Part shown: in pieces, positions 17,371-27,577 of the stretch
Numbering within the stretch: position 1 is the first letter of the stretch
Layout of the letters: each line of letters starts with the position of its first letter
Source of the DNA: Streptomyces paradoxus
Lineage (GTDB): Bacteria; Actinomycetota; Actinomycetes; Streptomycetales; Streptomycetaceae
NCBI RefSeq assembly: GCF_014202475.1
Contig: NZ_JACHGV010000002.1
Span: 993,983 to 1,057,982 of the forward strand
Direction: 5' to 3'
DNA: 64,000 nucleotides
Translations under genes and position numbers: made by a program
The notes under the pieces: generated by a model
What the model was told of the DNA's origin: nothing
Seen by the model: only the letters and a program-made list of their open reading frames with translations
Databases searched by the model: none

Positions 17371-19611
17371 GTGCCCCGCTTCAGCATCATCGTCCCCGTC
17401 TACAAGGTGCAGGGCTTCCTGCGCGAGTGTCTCGACTCGGTGCTCGGCCAGTCCCACCGCGACTTCGAGGTGATCGCCGTGGACGACCGCTCGCCCGACG
17501 GCAGCGGCGCGATCCTCGACGAGTACGCCGCCCGCGACGCCCGGGTGCGGGTGCTGCACCTGCCGGAGAACGTCGGTCTGGGCCGGGCCCGCAACGCCGG
17601 TCTCGCGCAGGCGGCCGGCGACTACGTCCTGTTCCTGGACAGCGACGACCACTACACACCGGGCCTGCTGGCCGCCGTCGCCGCACGCCTGGCGGCGACC
17701 GGTGACCCCGACATCCTGGTCTTCGACCATGTGCGCACCCACTGGTGGGGCCGCGGCGGACGCAGCGAGGCGGCGGACCTGCTGGCCGCGGCGGGCCTGG
17801 AGACCTTCGGCATCCGGGAGAGCCCCCAGTACCTGAACCTGTTCCTGGTCGCCTGGAACAAGGCCTACCGGCGCTCCTTCTTCCAGGAGCACGGGCTCCA
17901 GTACGCGCCGGGGCTGTACGAGGACGCGCCGGTCACCTACCGGTCGATGGTGCTGGCCGAGCGCATCGCCTGCCTGGACCGGATCGGCGTGGAGTACCGG
18001 CAGCGCCGGCAGGGCGCGATCACCAAGACGCCCGGGCGCCGGCATTTCGAGATCTTCCCGCAGTACGAGGGCCTGTTCGCGTTCCTGGAGCAGCGCCCCG
18101 ACCTGGACTGGGCGCGGCCGCTGCTGCTGGAGCGGGCACTGGACCACATGCTGTTCGTGCTGGCCCGCGAGGACCGGGTCCGGCCGGCCGACCGGGGCGA
18201 CTTCTACCGCGAGATCCGCTCCTTCCACCGCCGTCACCTCCCCGAGGGCGGCTTCCCGCGGCCGGACGGCTGGCGCGGGGCCGAGATGCGGCTGCTCGCC
18301 TCGGCGCCCTACGCGACGTACGCGACCGCACGGGGGCTGCGTGACCTGCGCGCGGCCGCCCTGGGCGGGCGGCGGCGGGTGGCGAAGAAGGCGTCGGAGA
18401 CCGCCCTGCGGGGCTGGTACGGGGCCCAGTCGAAGCGCCCGCTGGATCCGCGTCTCGCCGTCTACGCGGCGACCCACCACCGGGGTGTGACCGGTGACCC
18501 GGCCGCGATCTACGAGAAGGCGCGCGAGATCGCCCCGCACATCCGGGGCGTGTGGGTCGTCCGGGAGGACGCGGTGGACGCGCTGCCGCCCGGCATCGAC
18601 CATGTGACGCCGGGTTCACGGCGCTACCACGAGGTCATGGCGCGGGCCACGTACTGGGTGAACAACGTCAACTGGCCGGGCACCCTGGCCAAGCGGCCCG
18701 GCAGCGTGCACCTCCACACCCACCAGGGCACCCCGCTCAAGTACATGGGCGCCGACCTGCTGACCAAGCCGGGTGCCCGGCACGGTTTCGACGTGCCGCA
18801 GATGCTGCGCCGCGCCGACCGCTGGGACTACAGCCTGGTCGCGGGAAGGCACGCGGAACGGGCCTGGGAGCGGGCGTACCCGTGCCACTTCACCTCGCTG
18901 CGGACCGGCAGCCCGCGCAACGACGTACTGGTCAAAGCCGGTCCGGAGCGGGGCCGGGCGGTGCGCGAACGGCTCGGGATCCCGGCCGGTGACACGGTCG
19001 TGCTGTACGCGCCGACCCGCCGCGACTACCGGCGGGGCGGCCATGTCGACCGGTTCGACCTGGCCCGGTTCGCCGCGGACCTGGGCCCCGGCCACACGCT
19101 GGTCGTCCGGCTGCACCCGTCGCTGGCCGCGGGTGTGGCGCGGGGCCTCGGCCTGGCCGACCTGCACCGGCGGGGCGTGCTGGTGGACGCGACCGACGAG
19201 CCGCATGTCGAGGACGTGATGCTCGCCTCTGACGTGCTGGTCACCGACTACTCGGCCCTGATGTTCGACTACGCCCTGCTGGACCGGCCGATCGTCGTGC
19301 ACGCCGACGACTGGGGGGCGTTCGCGGCGAGCCGGGGCGCCTACTTCGACATCACGGCCGACGCGCCGGGCCATGTGTCGCGCTCGTACCGGGAGCTGGC
19401 CCGGCTGTTCGCGTCCGGCACCTGGCAGGACGCGGAGGCGGCGCGACTGCGCTCCGGTTTCCGGGAGCGGTACTGCGAGTTCGAGGACGGGCGGGCCGCC
19501 GAGCGGGTCGTCCGGCTGCTGATGCTCGGCGAGCGGGGCGGGGCGCTGCTGCCCGCGGCGCGCCGGACCGACGGGGCCCGCACACGACCCGAGGCGCTGA
19601 TCGAGAGATGA
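17371..19611 (+). CDS. GT2 / CDP-glycerol glycerophosphotransferase fusion with altered active site
   Basis: A 746-residue third paralogue. The GT2 domain is intact (AVDDRSPD, DSDD). In the C-terminal domain the HGTP motif is HTHQGTPLKYMG, so the expected catalytic-base His is Gln, with a His moved one place upstream. APTHRD is APTRRD as well. The second conserved His is kept in VVRLHPSL, and TDYSALMFDYALLDRPIV is present. It may therefore act as a glycosyltransferase with a weakened or changed phosphotransferase half, or use another acceptor (inference). The GTG gives the family start VPRFSIIVPVYK, with GAAGAA and a farther GAGGAG upstream. Its stop overlaps the next start by ATGA, so the genes form an operon. 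Confidence 0.86.
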   Translation: MPRFSIIVPVYKVQGFLRECLDSVLGQSHRDFEVIAVDDRSPDGSGAILDEYAARDARVRVLHLPENVGLGRARNAGLAQAAGDYVLFLDSDDHYTPGLLAAVAARLAATGDPDILVFDHVRTHWWGRGGRSEAADLLAAAGLETFGIRESPQYLNLFLVAWNKAYRRSFFQEHGLQYAPGLYEDAPVTYRSMVLAERIACLDRIGVEYRQRRQGAITKTPGRRHFEIFPQYEGLFAFLEQRPDLDWARPLLLERALDHMLFVLAREDRVRPADRGDFYREIRSFHRRHLPEGGFPRPDGWRGAEMRLLASAPYATYATARGLRDLRAAALGGRRRVAKKASETALRGWYGAQSKRPLDPRLAVYAATHHRGVTGDPAAIYEKAREIAPHIRGVWVVREDAVDALPPGIDHVTPGSRRYHEVMARATYWVNNVNWPGTLAKRPGSVHLHTHQGTPLKYMGADLLTKPGARHGFDVPQMLRRADRWDYSLVAGRHAERAWERAYPCHFTSLRTGSPRNDVLVKAGPERGRAVRERLGIPAGDTVVLYAPTRRDYRRGGHVDRFDLARFAADLGPGHTLVVRLHPSLAAGVARGLGLADLHRRGVLVDATDEPHVEDVMLASDVLVTDYSALMFDYALLDRPIVVHADDWGAFAASRGAYFDITADAPGHVSRSYRELARLFASGTWQDAEAARLRSGFRERYCEFEDGRAAERVVRLLMLGERGGALLPAARRTDGARTRPEALIER

Positions 19612-21446
19612 CAACCCCCGCGACCCCCGAGGCCGTCCCGTCCCTGCCCGGCCAGCGGGCCTCCTCGGCCCGGCCGGCCGCCGTCGCCGAGCGGCTGCGG
19701 CCGGTGCACGGGTGGCACGCCGCCCTGGTCGCCGTGCCCACCGCGGCCCTGTTCGTGCTGGGCTACCGGCGCCGCTGGATCTGCGACGACGGGCTCATCT
19801 ACCTGCGCCCGGTCCGGCAGATCCTGGCGGGCAACGGGCCCGTGTTCAACGTCGGGGAGCGGGCGGAGAGTTCGACCGGCACCCTCTGGCAGTGGCTGCT
19901 CGCCCTCGCCACCTGGGTCACCGGCGAGGACCCGGCGTTCCTCGCGGTCGGGCTCGGCCTGGTGCTGAGCACCGCCGGGTTCGCGTTCGCCCTGCTCGCC
20001 ACGTGCCGGCTGCACCGGGGCGCGGGGCTGCTGCTCCCGGCCGGTGTGTTCGTGCTGCTGGCCGTACCGCCGTTCTGGTCGTACATGACCTCGGGTCTGG
20101 AAAGCGGCCTCGGCGCGTTCTGGACCGGCCTGTCGTGGTGGCTGCTGACGCGGACCCGGCACGGTCAGGAGGCCCGGCCGGCGTACACGGCCGCCTTCGT
20201 GTTCGGGCTGGGTGCGCTGGTCCGGCCCGACCTCGCGGTCGTCACGGCCTGCTTCCTGGCCGCGCAGTGGTGGGTGCTGCGTCCCTCCCTGCGGGGCACG
20301 GCGGCGGTGCTGGCCTCGGCCGGGGCGGTGCCACTGGCGTACGAGGTCTTCCGGGCGGGGTACTACGGGGTCCTGGTGCCGCTGCCCGCCATCGCCAAGG
20401 AGGCGAGCGCCAGCGACTGGAGCCGGGGCGCCGGGTACGTGCAGGAGACGCTCGGGCCGTACTGGCTGTGGCCGGTCGTCCCGGTGCTGGGGGCGCTGGC
20501 CGTCCTGCTGGTGCGGCGCACCCGCCGGGAGCAGCGGGACCGCGTCCCGGGGCGGGCCCCGCTCGCGGTGCTGCTGGCGCCGCCGGCGGCGGGTCTGCTG
20601 CTCGCCGGGTACGTCGTCCGCGTCGGCGGCGACTACATGCACGCCCGCATGATCCTGCCCGCCCTTCTGCTGCTGCTCCTGCCGGTGCTGGTCGTGCCGG
20701 CGACCAGGGTGACGGGCGTGGCGAGCGTGCTGCTGGTCGTCTGGCTGTGCGCGGCGGTCAGTCCGCTGCGGGCGCCGTTCGACGTCCGCAGCACGCCCGG
20801 GTCGTTCAACGTGCGCAGCTCCGACGTGGAGAGCCTCGGCGACCACAACCCGGTGCGCACCGCCACCTGGGTGGACAACTGGCCCGCCCTGCCGGAGGGG
20901 CGCGCCATGCTGGCCCGGGCGGAGCGGGCACCCGGGCCGACGCTGCTCTACTTCGACGCCGGGCGGCGGCTGCACGCGACGCCGATGCGTGCGGACTCGC
21001 CGTACCAGGTGGTGATCGTGGGCCGCCACCTCGGCGTGACGGGGGCGGCGGCGCCGCTGGACGCCTACGTCAACGACGCCTGGGGACTGGCCAGCCCGAT
21101 CGGCGCGCACCTGGCGCTGGAGCGGTGGAGCTGGCCCGGGCACGAGAAGTTCCTGCGCAACCACTGGGTCTTCGCCGAGTGGGCGGTGAAGCATCCGCCG
21201 CCGCGTGACCTGCTGCGGGCCGGGGCGCCGCGGGAGGCGGTGGAGGCGGCCCGGGCCGCGCTGGGCTGCGGCGATCTCGCCGAGCTGAGGGAGTCGGTGC
21301 GCGCACCGCTCACCGCCGAGCGGTTCTGGCGGAACCTCACCGGAGCGGTCGAGCGGACGCGGTTCCGCTTCGCGCGCTGGCCCGCGGCGGCGCAGCAGGC
21401 GCTGTGCGACCGACCTGCAGGTGGGCGCAGCGGCCTCACCCGATGA
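19608..21446 (+). CDS. Polytopic GT-C-like membrane glycosyltransferase
   Basis: A 612-residue membrane protein with about ten hydrophobic helices in the first 370 residues and a soluble C-terminal part. An acidic CDDGLIYLRP motif after the first helix lies where GT-C enzymes carry their catalytic Asp in the first external loop. The following GNGPVFNVGERAESSTGTLWQ recalls mycobacterial arabinofuranosyltransferases such as AftB, but I recognise the fold type only, not the specific enzyme. Such enzymes use polyprenyl-phosphate sugars outside the membrane. The ATG overlaps the stop of the preceding fusion gene, which supports a shared role in the same surface polymer. Confidence 0.75.
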   Translation: MTTPATPEAVPSLPGQRASSARPAAVAERLRPVHGWHAALVAVPTAALFVLGYRRRWICDDGLIYLRPVRQILAGNGPVFNVGERAESSTGTLWQWLLALATWVTGEDPAFLAVGLGLVLSTAGFAFALLATCRLHRGAGLLLPAGVFVLLAVPPFWSYMTSGLESGLGAFWTGLSWWLLTRTRHGQEARPAYTAAFVFGLGALVRPDLAVVTACFLAAQWWVLRPSLRGTAAVLASAGAVPLAYEVFRAGYYGVLVPLPAIAKEASASDWSRGAGYVQETLGPYWLWPVVPVLGALAVLLVRRTRREQRDRVPGRAPLAVLLAPPAAGLLLAGYVVRVGGDYMHARMILPALLLLLLPVLVVPATRVTGVASVLLVVWLCAAVSPLRAPFDVRSTPGSFNVRSSDVESLGDHNPVRTATWVDNWPALPEGRAMLARAERAPGPTLLYFDAGRRLHATPMRADSPYQVVIVGRHLGVTGAAAPLDAYVNDAWGLASPIGAHLALERWSWPGHEKFLRNHWVFAEWAVKHPPPRDLLRAGAPREAVEAARAALGCGDLAELRESVRAPLTAERFWRNLTGAVERTRFRFARWPAAAQQALCDRPAGGRSGLTR

Positions 21447-21461
21447 AGTGATCCGGGGTCA

Positions 21462-21497
21462 GGGCATGCGGGGGGCGGGAACATTCGGCGCATGCCC
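21462..21497. repeat. Inverted repeat between two membrane protein genes
   Basis: Perfect 9-bp arms (GGGCATGCG and CGCATGCCC) enclose 18 bases. It could form a terminator hairpin for the operon ending at 21446, or bind a regulator of the next gene. No T run follows. Confidence 0.45.
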
Positions 21498-21517
21498 CAG
21501 ACCCCTTCCACCCTCCT

Positions 21518-23087
21518 GTGAGCGCCCCGGTCCTGGTCCGGCGGGCCGTGCGCGGTGCGACGGCGCTGCGCGGCGGCCGTGCCGGGAGGCTCACCCCGTA
21601 CCAGTTCTACGGCGCCCTGTTCTGGCTGGTGATGACGCTGGCGTACTGGCGGGTTCCGCTGTGCTGTGACGCCGGACAGCACGCGGCGGTCGTCGAGCGC
21701 CTCAAGGCCGACCTGCTCCATCCGGCCCACACCATGGCGGACCTGCCGGGCGAGGGCAGCCCGTACTACGGGCCGTACGCCGTCGCCCAGGGCGTTCTGG
21801 CGCGGCTGACGGGGCTGTCGGGCTGGGAGGTCGTGAAGCTCGCCGGGCCGGTGCATCTGCTGGTGCTGCTGACGGGGCTGGGCCGTTTCGTCAGGACCCT
21901 CACCTCCCGCCCGTGGGCGCCGGTGTGGGCCCTGCTGTTCATGACGCTGCTGTGGGGGACCGCGCGGATCCTGTGGAGCGGCTACCTCGGTCTGATGCCG
22001 ATGACGACGAACCTGGGCTACCCGTCCGCGCTCGCCATCGGGCTGACGTTCTGGGCGTGGGCCTGGACGGGCACCCGCGCGCGGGACGACGCCCCGGCCG
22101 TGCGGTTCGTCGGCCCGAGCGGGCTCGGCGGCTGGTGGGGGTACGCGGGGATCGGCGTGCTGTACGGGCTGGTCCTGCTCACCCATCCCGTCACGGCGGC
22201 CTCGGCGCTCACCGGGGCGGTGGCGATCGTGGCGGCCCGGCAGCGCGGCTGGCGCCGGCCGGTCGCGGCACGCTGGGCGCTGTGCGGTGGGGTTTGCGCG
22301 ACGGTCGCCCTGACCTGGCCGTACTACGACGTCCTGACGCTGGTGGGCGACACCGGCATGGACGCGATGCACCGGCAGCTGTACGAGAGGATGCTCGCCA
22401 ACTCCTGGCTGGCGCTGCTCGGGCTGCCCGCGCTGTGGGTGCGGGCGCGCCGGTCGGTGCGTGATCCGCTGGTGCTGATGTTCCTGCTGGAGTGCCTGCT
22501 GGTGGCGTACGGCTGGGTGAGCGGGCACTACACGTACGCCCGCGCGCTGTGGGCGGTGCTGGTGCCGCTGCAGTTCGCCCTGGCGGTGGAGCTGGCGGCG
22601 CCCCGGCCCTGGCACCGGGCCAGGCGGGTGCTGGGCGGGGCGGCGGTGGCCGGGGTGTGCGCCGGGTTCGCCGTCGTGCACGCGGGGGCGGTGGTGCCGC
22701 GCTCGGTCGACCCGGTGGGGTTCGCGCAGCCGACACGCTGGCCGTCGTACGACTGGGCGGCGCGGCACATCGGGCTCGGGGAGGTGGTGATCACCGACGG
22801 GTACTTCGCCAGTCACGCCATCGCCGGGTACGGGCCGAACCTCGCCGCGCCCATCTGGCCCGACCCCGCCCTGGACGAGCGGGAACGGAAGCGCCGGGCG
22901 GCCGATGTCCGCGCCTACCTCGCCCCCGGTTCGACCCGCGCCGAGCGGTCCGCCGTCGTCCGCCGCTACCACGTGCGCTGGCTGCTGCTGACGCGCTGGC
23001 ACCCGGTGCCCGAGGAGGCCGTGGTGGTGGCGTGGAGCAGAAGGACGGGTGAGGTGCTGGCGCGGGTCGGGGGTGACGTGCGGATGG

Positions 23088-23098
<11 letters not shown>
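21518..23098 (+). CDS. Polytopic membrane protein, probable glycosyltransferase
   Basis: A 526-residue integral membrane protein with about ten helices and a soluble tail (MGLGEVV-type block, then WPDPALDERERKRRAADV). The first external loop has CCDAGQHAAVVERLK with acidic and His residues, as in GT-C-like enzymes, but I do not recognise the family. The start is uncertain: the GTG used here lacks a ribosome site, and other GTG codons follow within 50 bases. The last 11 bases overlap the end of ohrA on the opposite strand. Context suggests a role in the surface-polymer island. Confidence 0.7.
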
Positions 23099-23501
<403 letters not shown>

Positions 23502-23563
23502 GGAAAACCTTCCCTCTCACGTCATCGTTCGGCGGCCCGCTTCCGGGCCGCCTGACACCCAGA

Positions 23564-23592
23564 ATTAGAGCACACAATTGAGTTGTGTGCAA
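23564..23592 (-). promoter_or_regulatory. ohrA promoter with OhrR operator
   Basis: On the minus strand TTGCAC (23587-23592) and TCTAAT (23564-23569) are 17 bases apart, a near-consensus promoter. The spacer is filled by a perfect inverted repeat with 8-bp arms GCACACAA and TTGTGTGC and a 5-base centre (23570-23590). OhrR bound here would block RNA polymerase. The AATTG core fits AT-rich OhrR operators known in other bacteria. Confidence 0.75.
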
Positions 23593-23623
23593 TTGAATGG
23601 TGGGCGCGAGCTATCCTGGAGGC

Positions 23624-24112
23624 ATGAACACGCCCGACGACGACTGGCTCCGCCTGGACCAGCAGATCTGCTTCTCCCTGCACGCGGCCTCCCGCGCCTT
23701 CAACGGGGTCTACCGCGGGATCCTCAAGGACCTCGGGCTCACCTACCCGCAGTACCTGGTGATGCTGGTGCTGTGGGAGCACGACGAGCTGCCCGTGAAG
23801 AAGCTCGGCGAGCACCTGCGTCTCGACTCCGGCACGCTGTCGCCGCTGCTGAAGCGGCTGGAGGCGGCCGGTCTGGTCCGGCGGGAGCGCAGCGCCCGCG
23901 ACGAGCGGTCGGTGGAGGTGCGGCTGACCGAGGAGGGCGTCGCGCTGCGCGGGCGAGCCCTTCAGGTGCCGCGCCGGATCGCCTCCTCGACCGGTTTCGG
24001 CCCCGAGGAGATCCGCGCCCTGCGCGCCCGCCTCGACGACCTCACCACCGCACTGGACGCGGCCGCACTCGCGGATCCGCCGGGCGGCTCGCCCGCCGAC
24101 GAGCGGCCGTAA
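23624..24112 (+). CDS. ohrR: MarR-family peroxide-sensing repressor
   Basis: A 162-residue MarR-family repressor of the OhrR group, which loses DNA binding when its reactive cysteine is oxidised by organic peroxide. The sensing Cys is in [18 protein letters not shown], near residue 15. The winged helix carries [20 protein letters not shown] (recognition helix) and [20 protein letters not shown] (wing). The ATG was chosen because GGAGG lies directly upstream, although very close; an in-frame ATG at 23597 is an alternative. It is divergent from ohrA across a shared operator and presumably represses itself too. Confidence 0.92.
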   Translation: MNTPDDDWLRLDQQICFSLHAASRAFNGVYRGILKDLGLTYPQYLVMLVLWEHDELPVKKLGEHLRLDSGTLSPLLKRLEAAGLVRRERSARDERSVEVRLTEEGVALRGRALQVPRRIASSTGFGPEEIRALRARLDDLTTALDAAALADPPGGSPADERP

Positions 24113-24129
24113 CAGCACCGGGCCCTATG

Positions 24130-25815
24130 TCACTGGCCAGGACGGGGCGAAGATGCCGGGGGCGCAACGAGAGCAAGGGCGCGAGGGGGCGCGCTGGGCG
24201 GCGCTCCGGGGACTAGGGCGCGACCCTGGGCGTCGGCGGACGCGCCGGGCGGACGGCCCTCGGCCGGTTCGCGGGGCGGGGTGTCTCCGGGCCGACGCCG
24301 GACGTAGAGGCGCAGGAGCACGTCGTCGCGGACGCGTTCCTCGCGGACGTGCTCCTCACGGACGGTGAACCCCTCGGCCAGGACGGCGAGCTTGGTGCGC
24401 TCGACCGGGTCGGGCGGGCTCCGGCGCGGGTCCAGGGCGGACCGCTCGGCGACGACCCAGACGCGGTCCACCGAGGCGAGCCGCCGCCGCAGCTCCGTGG
24501 GGGCCGCCTCCCGTCCCCACAGGGTCGCGGAGCGGGGCGCGGACTCCCGCAGTGCGATGTCCCGCGAGCGCCGGAACCCCTTGGGGTAGGCCAGCGCGGC
24601 GAGCCTGCCGACCGACGGCACGAACAGCACCGGGTCGCCGGGACGCATCCGGCTGACGGCGAGCGCCGAGACCACGGCGAGGTTGTCCGGGCGGTGGGCG
24701 GCGGACCGGTCCTGGCGGTGCACGGGGAGCTGGCTGAGGAAGGTGACGGTGAGGGCGAGAACGCCGGTGACGCCCACGGCCGACCGCACCCGGCGGCTCC
24801 CGGCCCGCATCCGCCGCCCCTCGAACCGCACCCGCCCCAGCGCTCCGGCCACCCGTCCGGCCCCGGCCGCGACCAGCAGGGACGCGCCCGCCAGCGCATA
24901 GAGCACGTAACGGTCGTGATAGAGCGGCCGGACCTGCGACACGGTCATCAGGATCCCCGGCGGCACCAGCAGCAGCGGAAGCGCGACCGCAGCCGTGCGC
25001 CGCTCGCGCAGTCCCGCGGCCATCAGCAGCAGCGACCCCCAGAACACCGGCCCCGCAGGACCGGGAGAGAAGTTGCGGGCCAGCCTCTCCACCCGGTCCC
25101 ACCCCGGCGACACCAGCCACGCCACCTGCCCGGACTGCCCCTGCGAGACCCACACCAGCGGCAGCAGAAGCAGCGCCACCGCGCCCGCCGCACGCCCCCA
25201 TCCGGACCAGACCCTGCCCGGCACCCGCAGCAGGGCCAGCGTCAGTGCGTGCGCGCCCAGCACCGGCACCGCCAGCTCGTGCAGCACACAGGTCAGGGCG
25301 AGGACCGTCCCGTACGGCCACCAGACCCGGCCGCCCGTCCCGTCCACCGCCCTCAGCAGCAGCAGCGTCGCCCCCGCCACACCCGCGGCGACGAGCGCGT
25401 ACGACCGGCCCTCCTGGGCGTAGTGGCCGGTCATCGGCGTGATCGCGTACAGGACCCCGGCCCACAGGCCGACGCGGGGCCCGGCCAGCCGGACGCCGAG
25501 GGCGGCGACCAGGCCGGCGGTGGCCGTCGCCGCGCACACCGACGGCAGGCGCAGCACGACCTCGCCCGGGTGGACGGCGAGGACGACGTGCATGAACAGG
25601 TAGTACAGGCCGTGCACCGCGTCCACGTCGTGCAGCAGCCGCCAGATCTGCGGAACCGTGCGCTGCGCCACCTGGAAGGTGACGCTCTCGTCGCCCCACA
25701 TGCCGCCGCGGTCCAGGCCCCACAGCGCGGTCGCGAGCATCACCGCCATGGGCACCGACACCGGCGCCGGCCCACCGCCGAACCGGCCGCTCCCCCTCGA
25801 CTGTCCGCTCTTCAC
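24130..25815 (-). CDS. GT39/PMT-like membrane glycosyltransferase
   Basis: A 561-residue polytopic membrane protein of the GT-C type. WGDESVTFQVAQRT after the first helix carries the acidic pair expected in the first external loop, and HYAQEGRSYAL and LYHDRYVLYAL are blocks typical of GT39/ArnT-like transferases. These use polyprenyl-phosphate sugars at the outer membrane face. About ten helices occupy residues 20-350; a soluble region follows and the last 60 residues are Pro/Ala-rich. The GTG start lacks a clear ribosome site; the Met at residue 23 is an alternative. It is divergent from a TarS-like gene and convergent with ohrR. Confidence 0.78.
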   Translation of the reverse strand: MKSGQSRGSGRFGGGPAPVSVPMAVMLATALWGLDRGGMWGDESVTFQVAQRTVPQIWRLLHDVDAVHGLYYLFMHVVLAVHPGEVVLRLPSVCAATATAGLVAALGVRLAGPRVGLWAGVLYAITPMTGHYAQEGRSYALVAAGVAGATLLLLRAVDGTGGRVWWPYGTVLALTCVLHELAVPVLGAHALTLALLRVPGRVWSGWGRAAGAVALLLLPLVWVSQGQSGQVAWLVSPGWDRVERLARNFSPGPAGPVFWGSLLLMAAGLRERRTAAVALPLLLVPPGILMTVSQVRPLYHDRYVLYALAGASLLVAAGAGRVAGALGRVRFEGRRMRAGSRRVRSAVGVTGVLALTVTFLSQLPVHRQDRSAAHRPDNLAVVSALAVSRMRPGDPVLFVPSVGRLAALAYPKGFRRSRDIALRESAPRSATLWGREAAPTELRRRLASVDRVWVVAERSALDPRRSPPDPVERTKLAVLAEGFTVREEHVREERVRDDVLLRLYVRRRPGDTPPREPAEGRPPGASADAQGRALVPGAPPSAPPRALALVAPPASSPRPGQ

Positions 25816-25906
25816 GGCCCGATTTTGTGCGTAATAAGAGCCTTCATGAGTGTTTGATGGTGTGTTATCACTTTCATGTCATTCGCCCGGCTTACCATCC
25901 GCCGTG

Positions 25907-27577
25907 ATGAATGCCGAGAGTGAGACCGAGAGGGACACCCGGACGCCGTCCGCCGGAGTCGCCGTCGTGGTGATCGGTTACGACGACGCCGCGCATGTGA
26001 CGGACGCCGTGCGGTCGGCGCTCGCCCAGGGACCGGCCGTGCGCGAGGTGGTGGCCGTCGACGACTGCTCGACGGACGGCAGCGCCGGCCTGCTCGACCG
26101 GCTCGCCGTGTCGGAGCCCCGCCTGAGGGTGATCCGCCGCCGGGCCAACAGCGGCGGCTGCGGCACCCCGCGCAACACCGGGCTCGACGCGGTGACTTCG
26201 CCGTACGTGATGTTCCTGGACAGCGACGACGTCCTGCCGCCCGGCGCGGCCGGGGCGTTGCTCACAGCGGCCGAGGGTGCGCACGCCGAGGTCGCGGGCG
26301 GCCTGTGCGTACGCCGCGAGCTGCCGTCGGGGCGCGAGATCCCCTGGCAGGCGCCCCTCTACGCATCGCACGCCGTGGTGCCGCACCCCGCCCGGCGACC
26401 GCGCCTGGTCCACGACACGCTCTGCGTCAACAAGCTCTACCGCACCGGCTTCCTGCGGGCGCACGGCATCCGCTTCCCCGAGGGCCGTTTCCCGTACGAG
26501 GACGTCGTCTTCACCGCGCGCGTCCTGGCCGCGGCTCCGCGCATCGCCCTGGTCCCGGACCGGGTGTACGTCTGGCACGTGCGCAGGTCGGCCGGGCGGC
26601 TGTCGATCTCCCTGGACCGGTCCGGCGTCGAGAACTGGAGGGCCCGTACGGAGGCCTGCCGACAGGCGTACGAGGTGCTGCTGGGCGCCGGGCAGAAGGA
26701 ACTCGCGCGGGCCGTGCGCGCCAAGTTCCTCGACCACGACCTGCGGATGTACCTGCGCGAACTGGGGTTGCGCGACGCCGCCTACCGGCGGGCATGGTGG
26801 GAGCTCACGCGGGCGTACCTCGCGGAGTACGACGCCGACGACTGGGCGCGCAACCCGGCCGCTCCCGGCCGGCTGGCCGGGCAGGTCGTGCTGGCCTCCC
26901 CGGAGCCGCGCGACCTGTCCCGGCTGCGGGAGCTCGCGGCCCGCCCGGCCCGCCTGTGCCCGCCGTACGCCCGCGCCGCGGACGGCACGCCGGTCTGGTC
27001 GGACGCCGTCCCGGTCTCCCTGGAGCCGCTGCGGGCCCGGCCGGTGCGTGCGCTGCCCCTGGCCGTCGACGCGGAGCTGCGGCCGGGCGTGCGCGGCACC
27101 CGGCTGCGGCTGCGCCTGCACGAGCTGTACGGGCGGGTGGCGCAGGCCGGGCCGGAGACGGTGGAGGTGGAGTGGCTGCACCGGGACGACGGGGACGTGG
27201 TGGCCGGGGACACGGCCATGCCACTCACACCGTGCGAGAGCGGCTCCGAGCCCGCCGGGACCACCGGCCCCGTCCGCGACGGCGCCTGGTCGGCGGAGGC
27301 GGCTGTCGACCTCGCCGCGCTGGCCGCGCTCGGCGTGGGCACCTGGGACCTGCGCCTTCGTGTCCGCTTTCGCGACGGCGTGAGCCGTGACGTCTCGGCG
27401 CACGCGCTCATGGGCCCCGGCCTGCTGCGCCGCAGCGCCGTCCCGAGCGCCCGGCACGGCGTGGTACTCGTACAGCCGTACGTCACGCACTCCGGCGCGC
27501 TGGCGCTGCGGGTGGCCCCCGGCGTACGCGGTGTGCTGTCGGTCGCCCGCGCACGGCTGCGCCGCCTGGTTCACTGA
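25907..27577 (+). CDS. TarS-like wall teichoic acid glycosyltransferase
   Basis: A 556-residue GT2 enzyme. The catalytic domain fills residues 15-330: VVIGYDDAAHV, VDDCSTDGS, NSGGCGTPRNTGLD, the DxD motif DSDD, and FPYEDVVF, which can hold the catalytic Asp. NSGGxxxPRN and the (Y)EDxxF block match the S. aureus TarS/TarP group, which adds GlcNAc to poly-ribitol-phosphate (from memory). The C-terminal 200 residues are beta-rich, as in the TarS trimerisation part. A GTG just before the ATG and no ribosome site suggest a leaderless or weakly initiated message. A paralogue lies in the same island. Confidence 0.82.
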   Translation: MNAESETERDTRTPSAGVAVVVIGYDDAAHVTDAVRSALAQGPAVREVVAVDDCSTDGSAGLLDRLAVSEPRLRVIRRRANSGGCGTPRNTGLDAVTSPYVMFLDSDDVLPPGAAGALLTAAEGAHAEVAGGLCVRRELPSGREIPWQAPLYASHAVVPHPARRPRLVHDTLCVNKLYRTGFLRAHGIRFPEGRFPYEDVVFTARVLAAAPRIALVPDRVYVWHVRRSAGRLSISLDRSGVENWRARTEACRQAYEVLLGAGQKELARAVRAKFLDHDLRMYLRELGLRDAAYRRAWWELTRAYLAEYDADDWARNPAAPGRLAGQVVLASPEPRDLSRLRELAARPARLCPPYARAADGTPVWSDAVPVSLEPLRARPVRALPLAVDAELRPGVRGTRLRLRLHELYGRVAQAGPETVEVEWLHRDDGDVVAGDTAMPLTPCESGSEPAGTTGPVRDGAWSAEAAVDLAALAALGVGTWDLRLRVRFRDGVSRDVSAHALMGPGLLRRSAVPSARHGVVLVQPYVTHSGALALRVAPGVRGVLSVARARLRRLVH

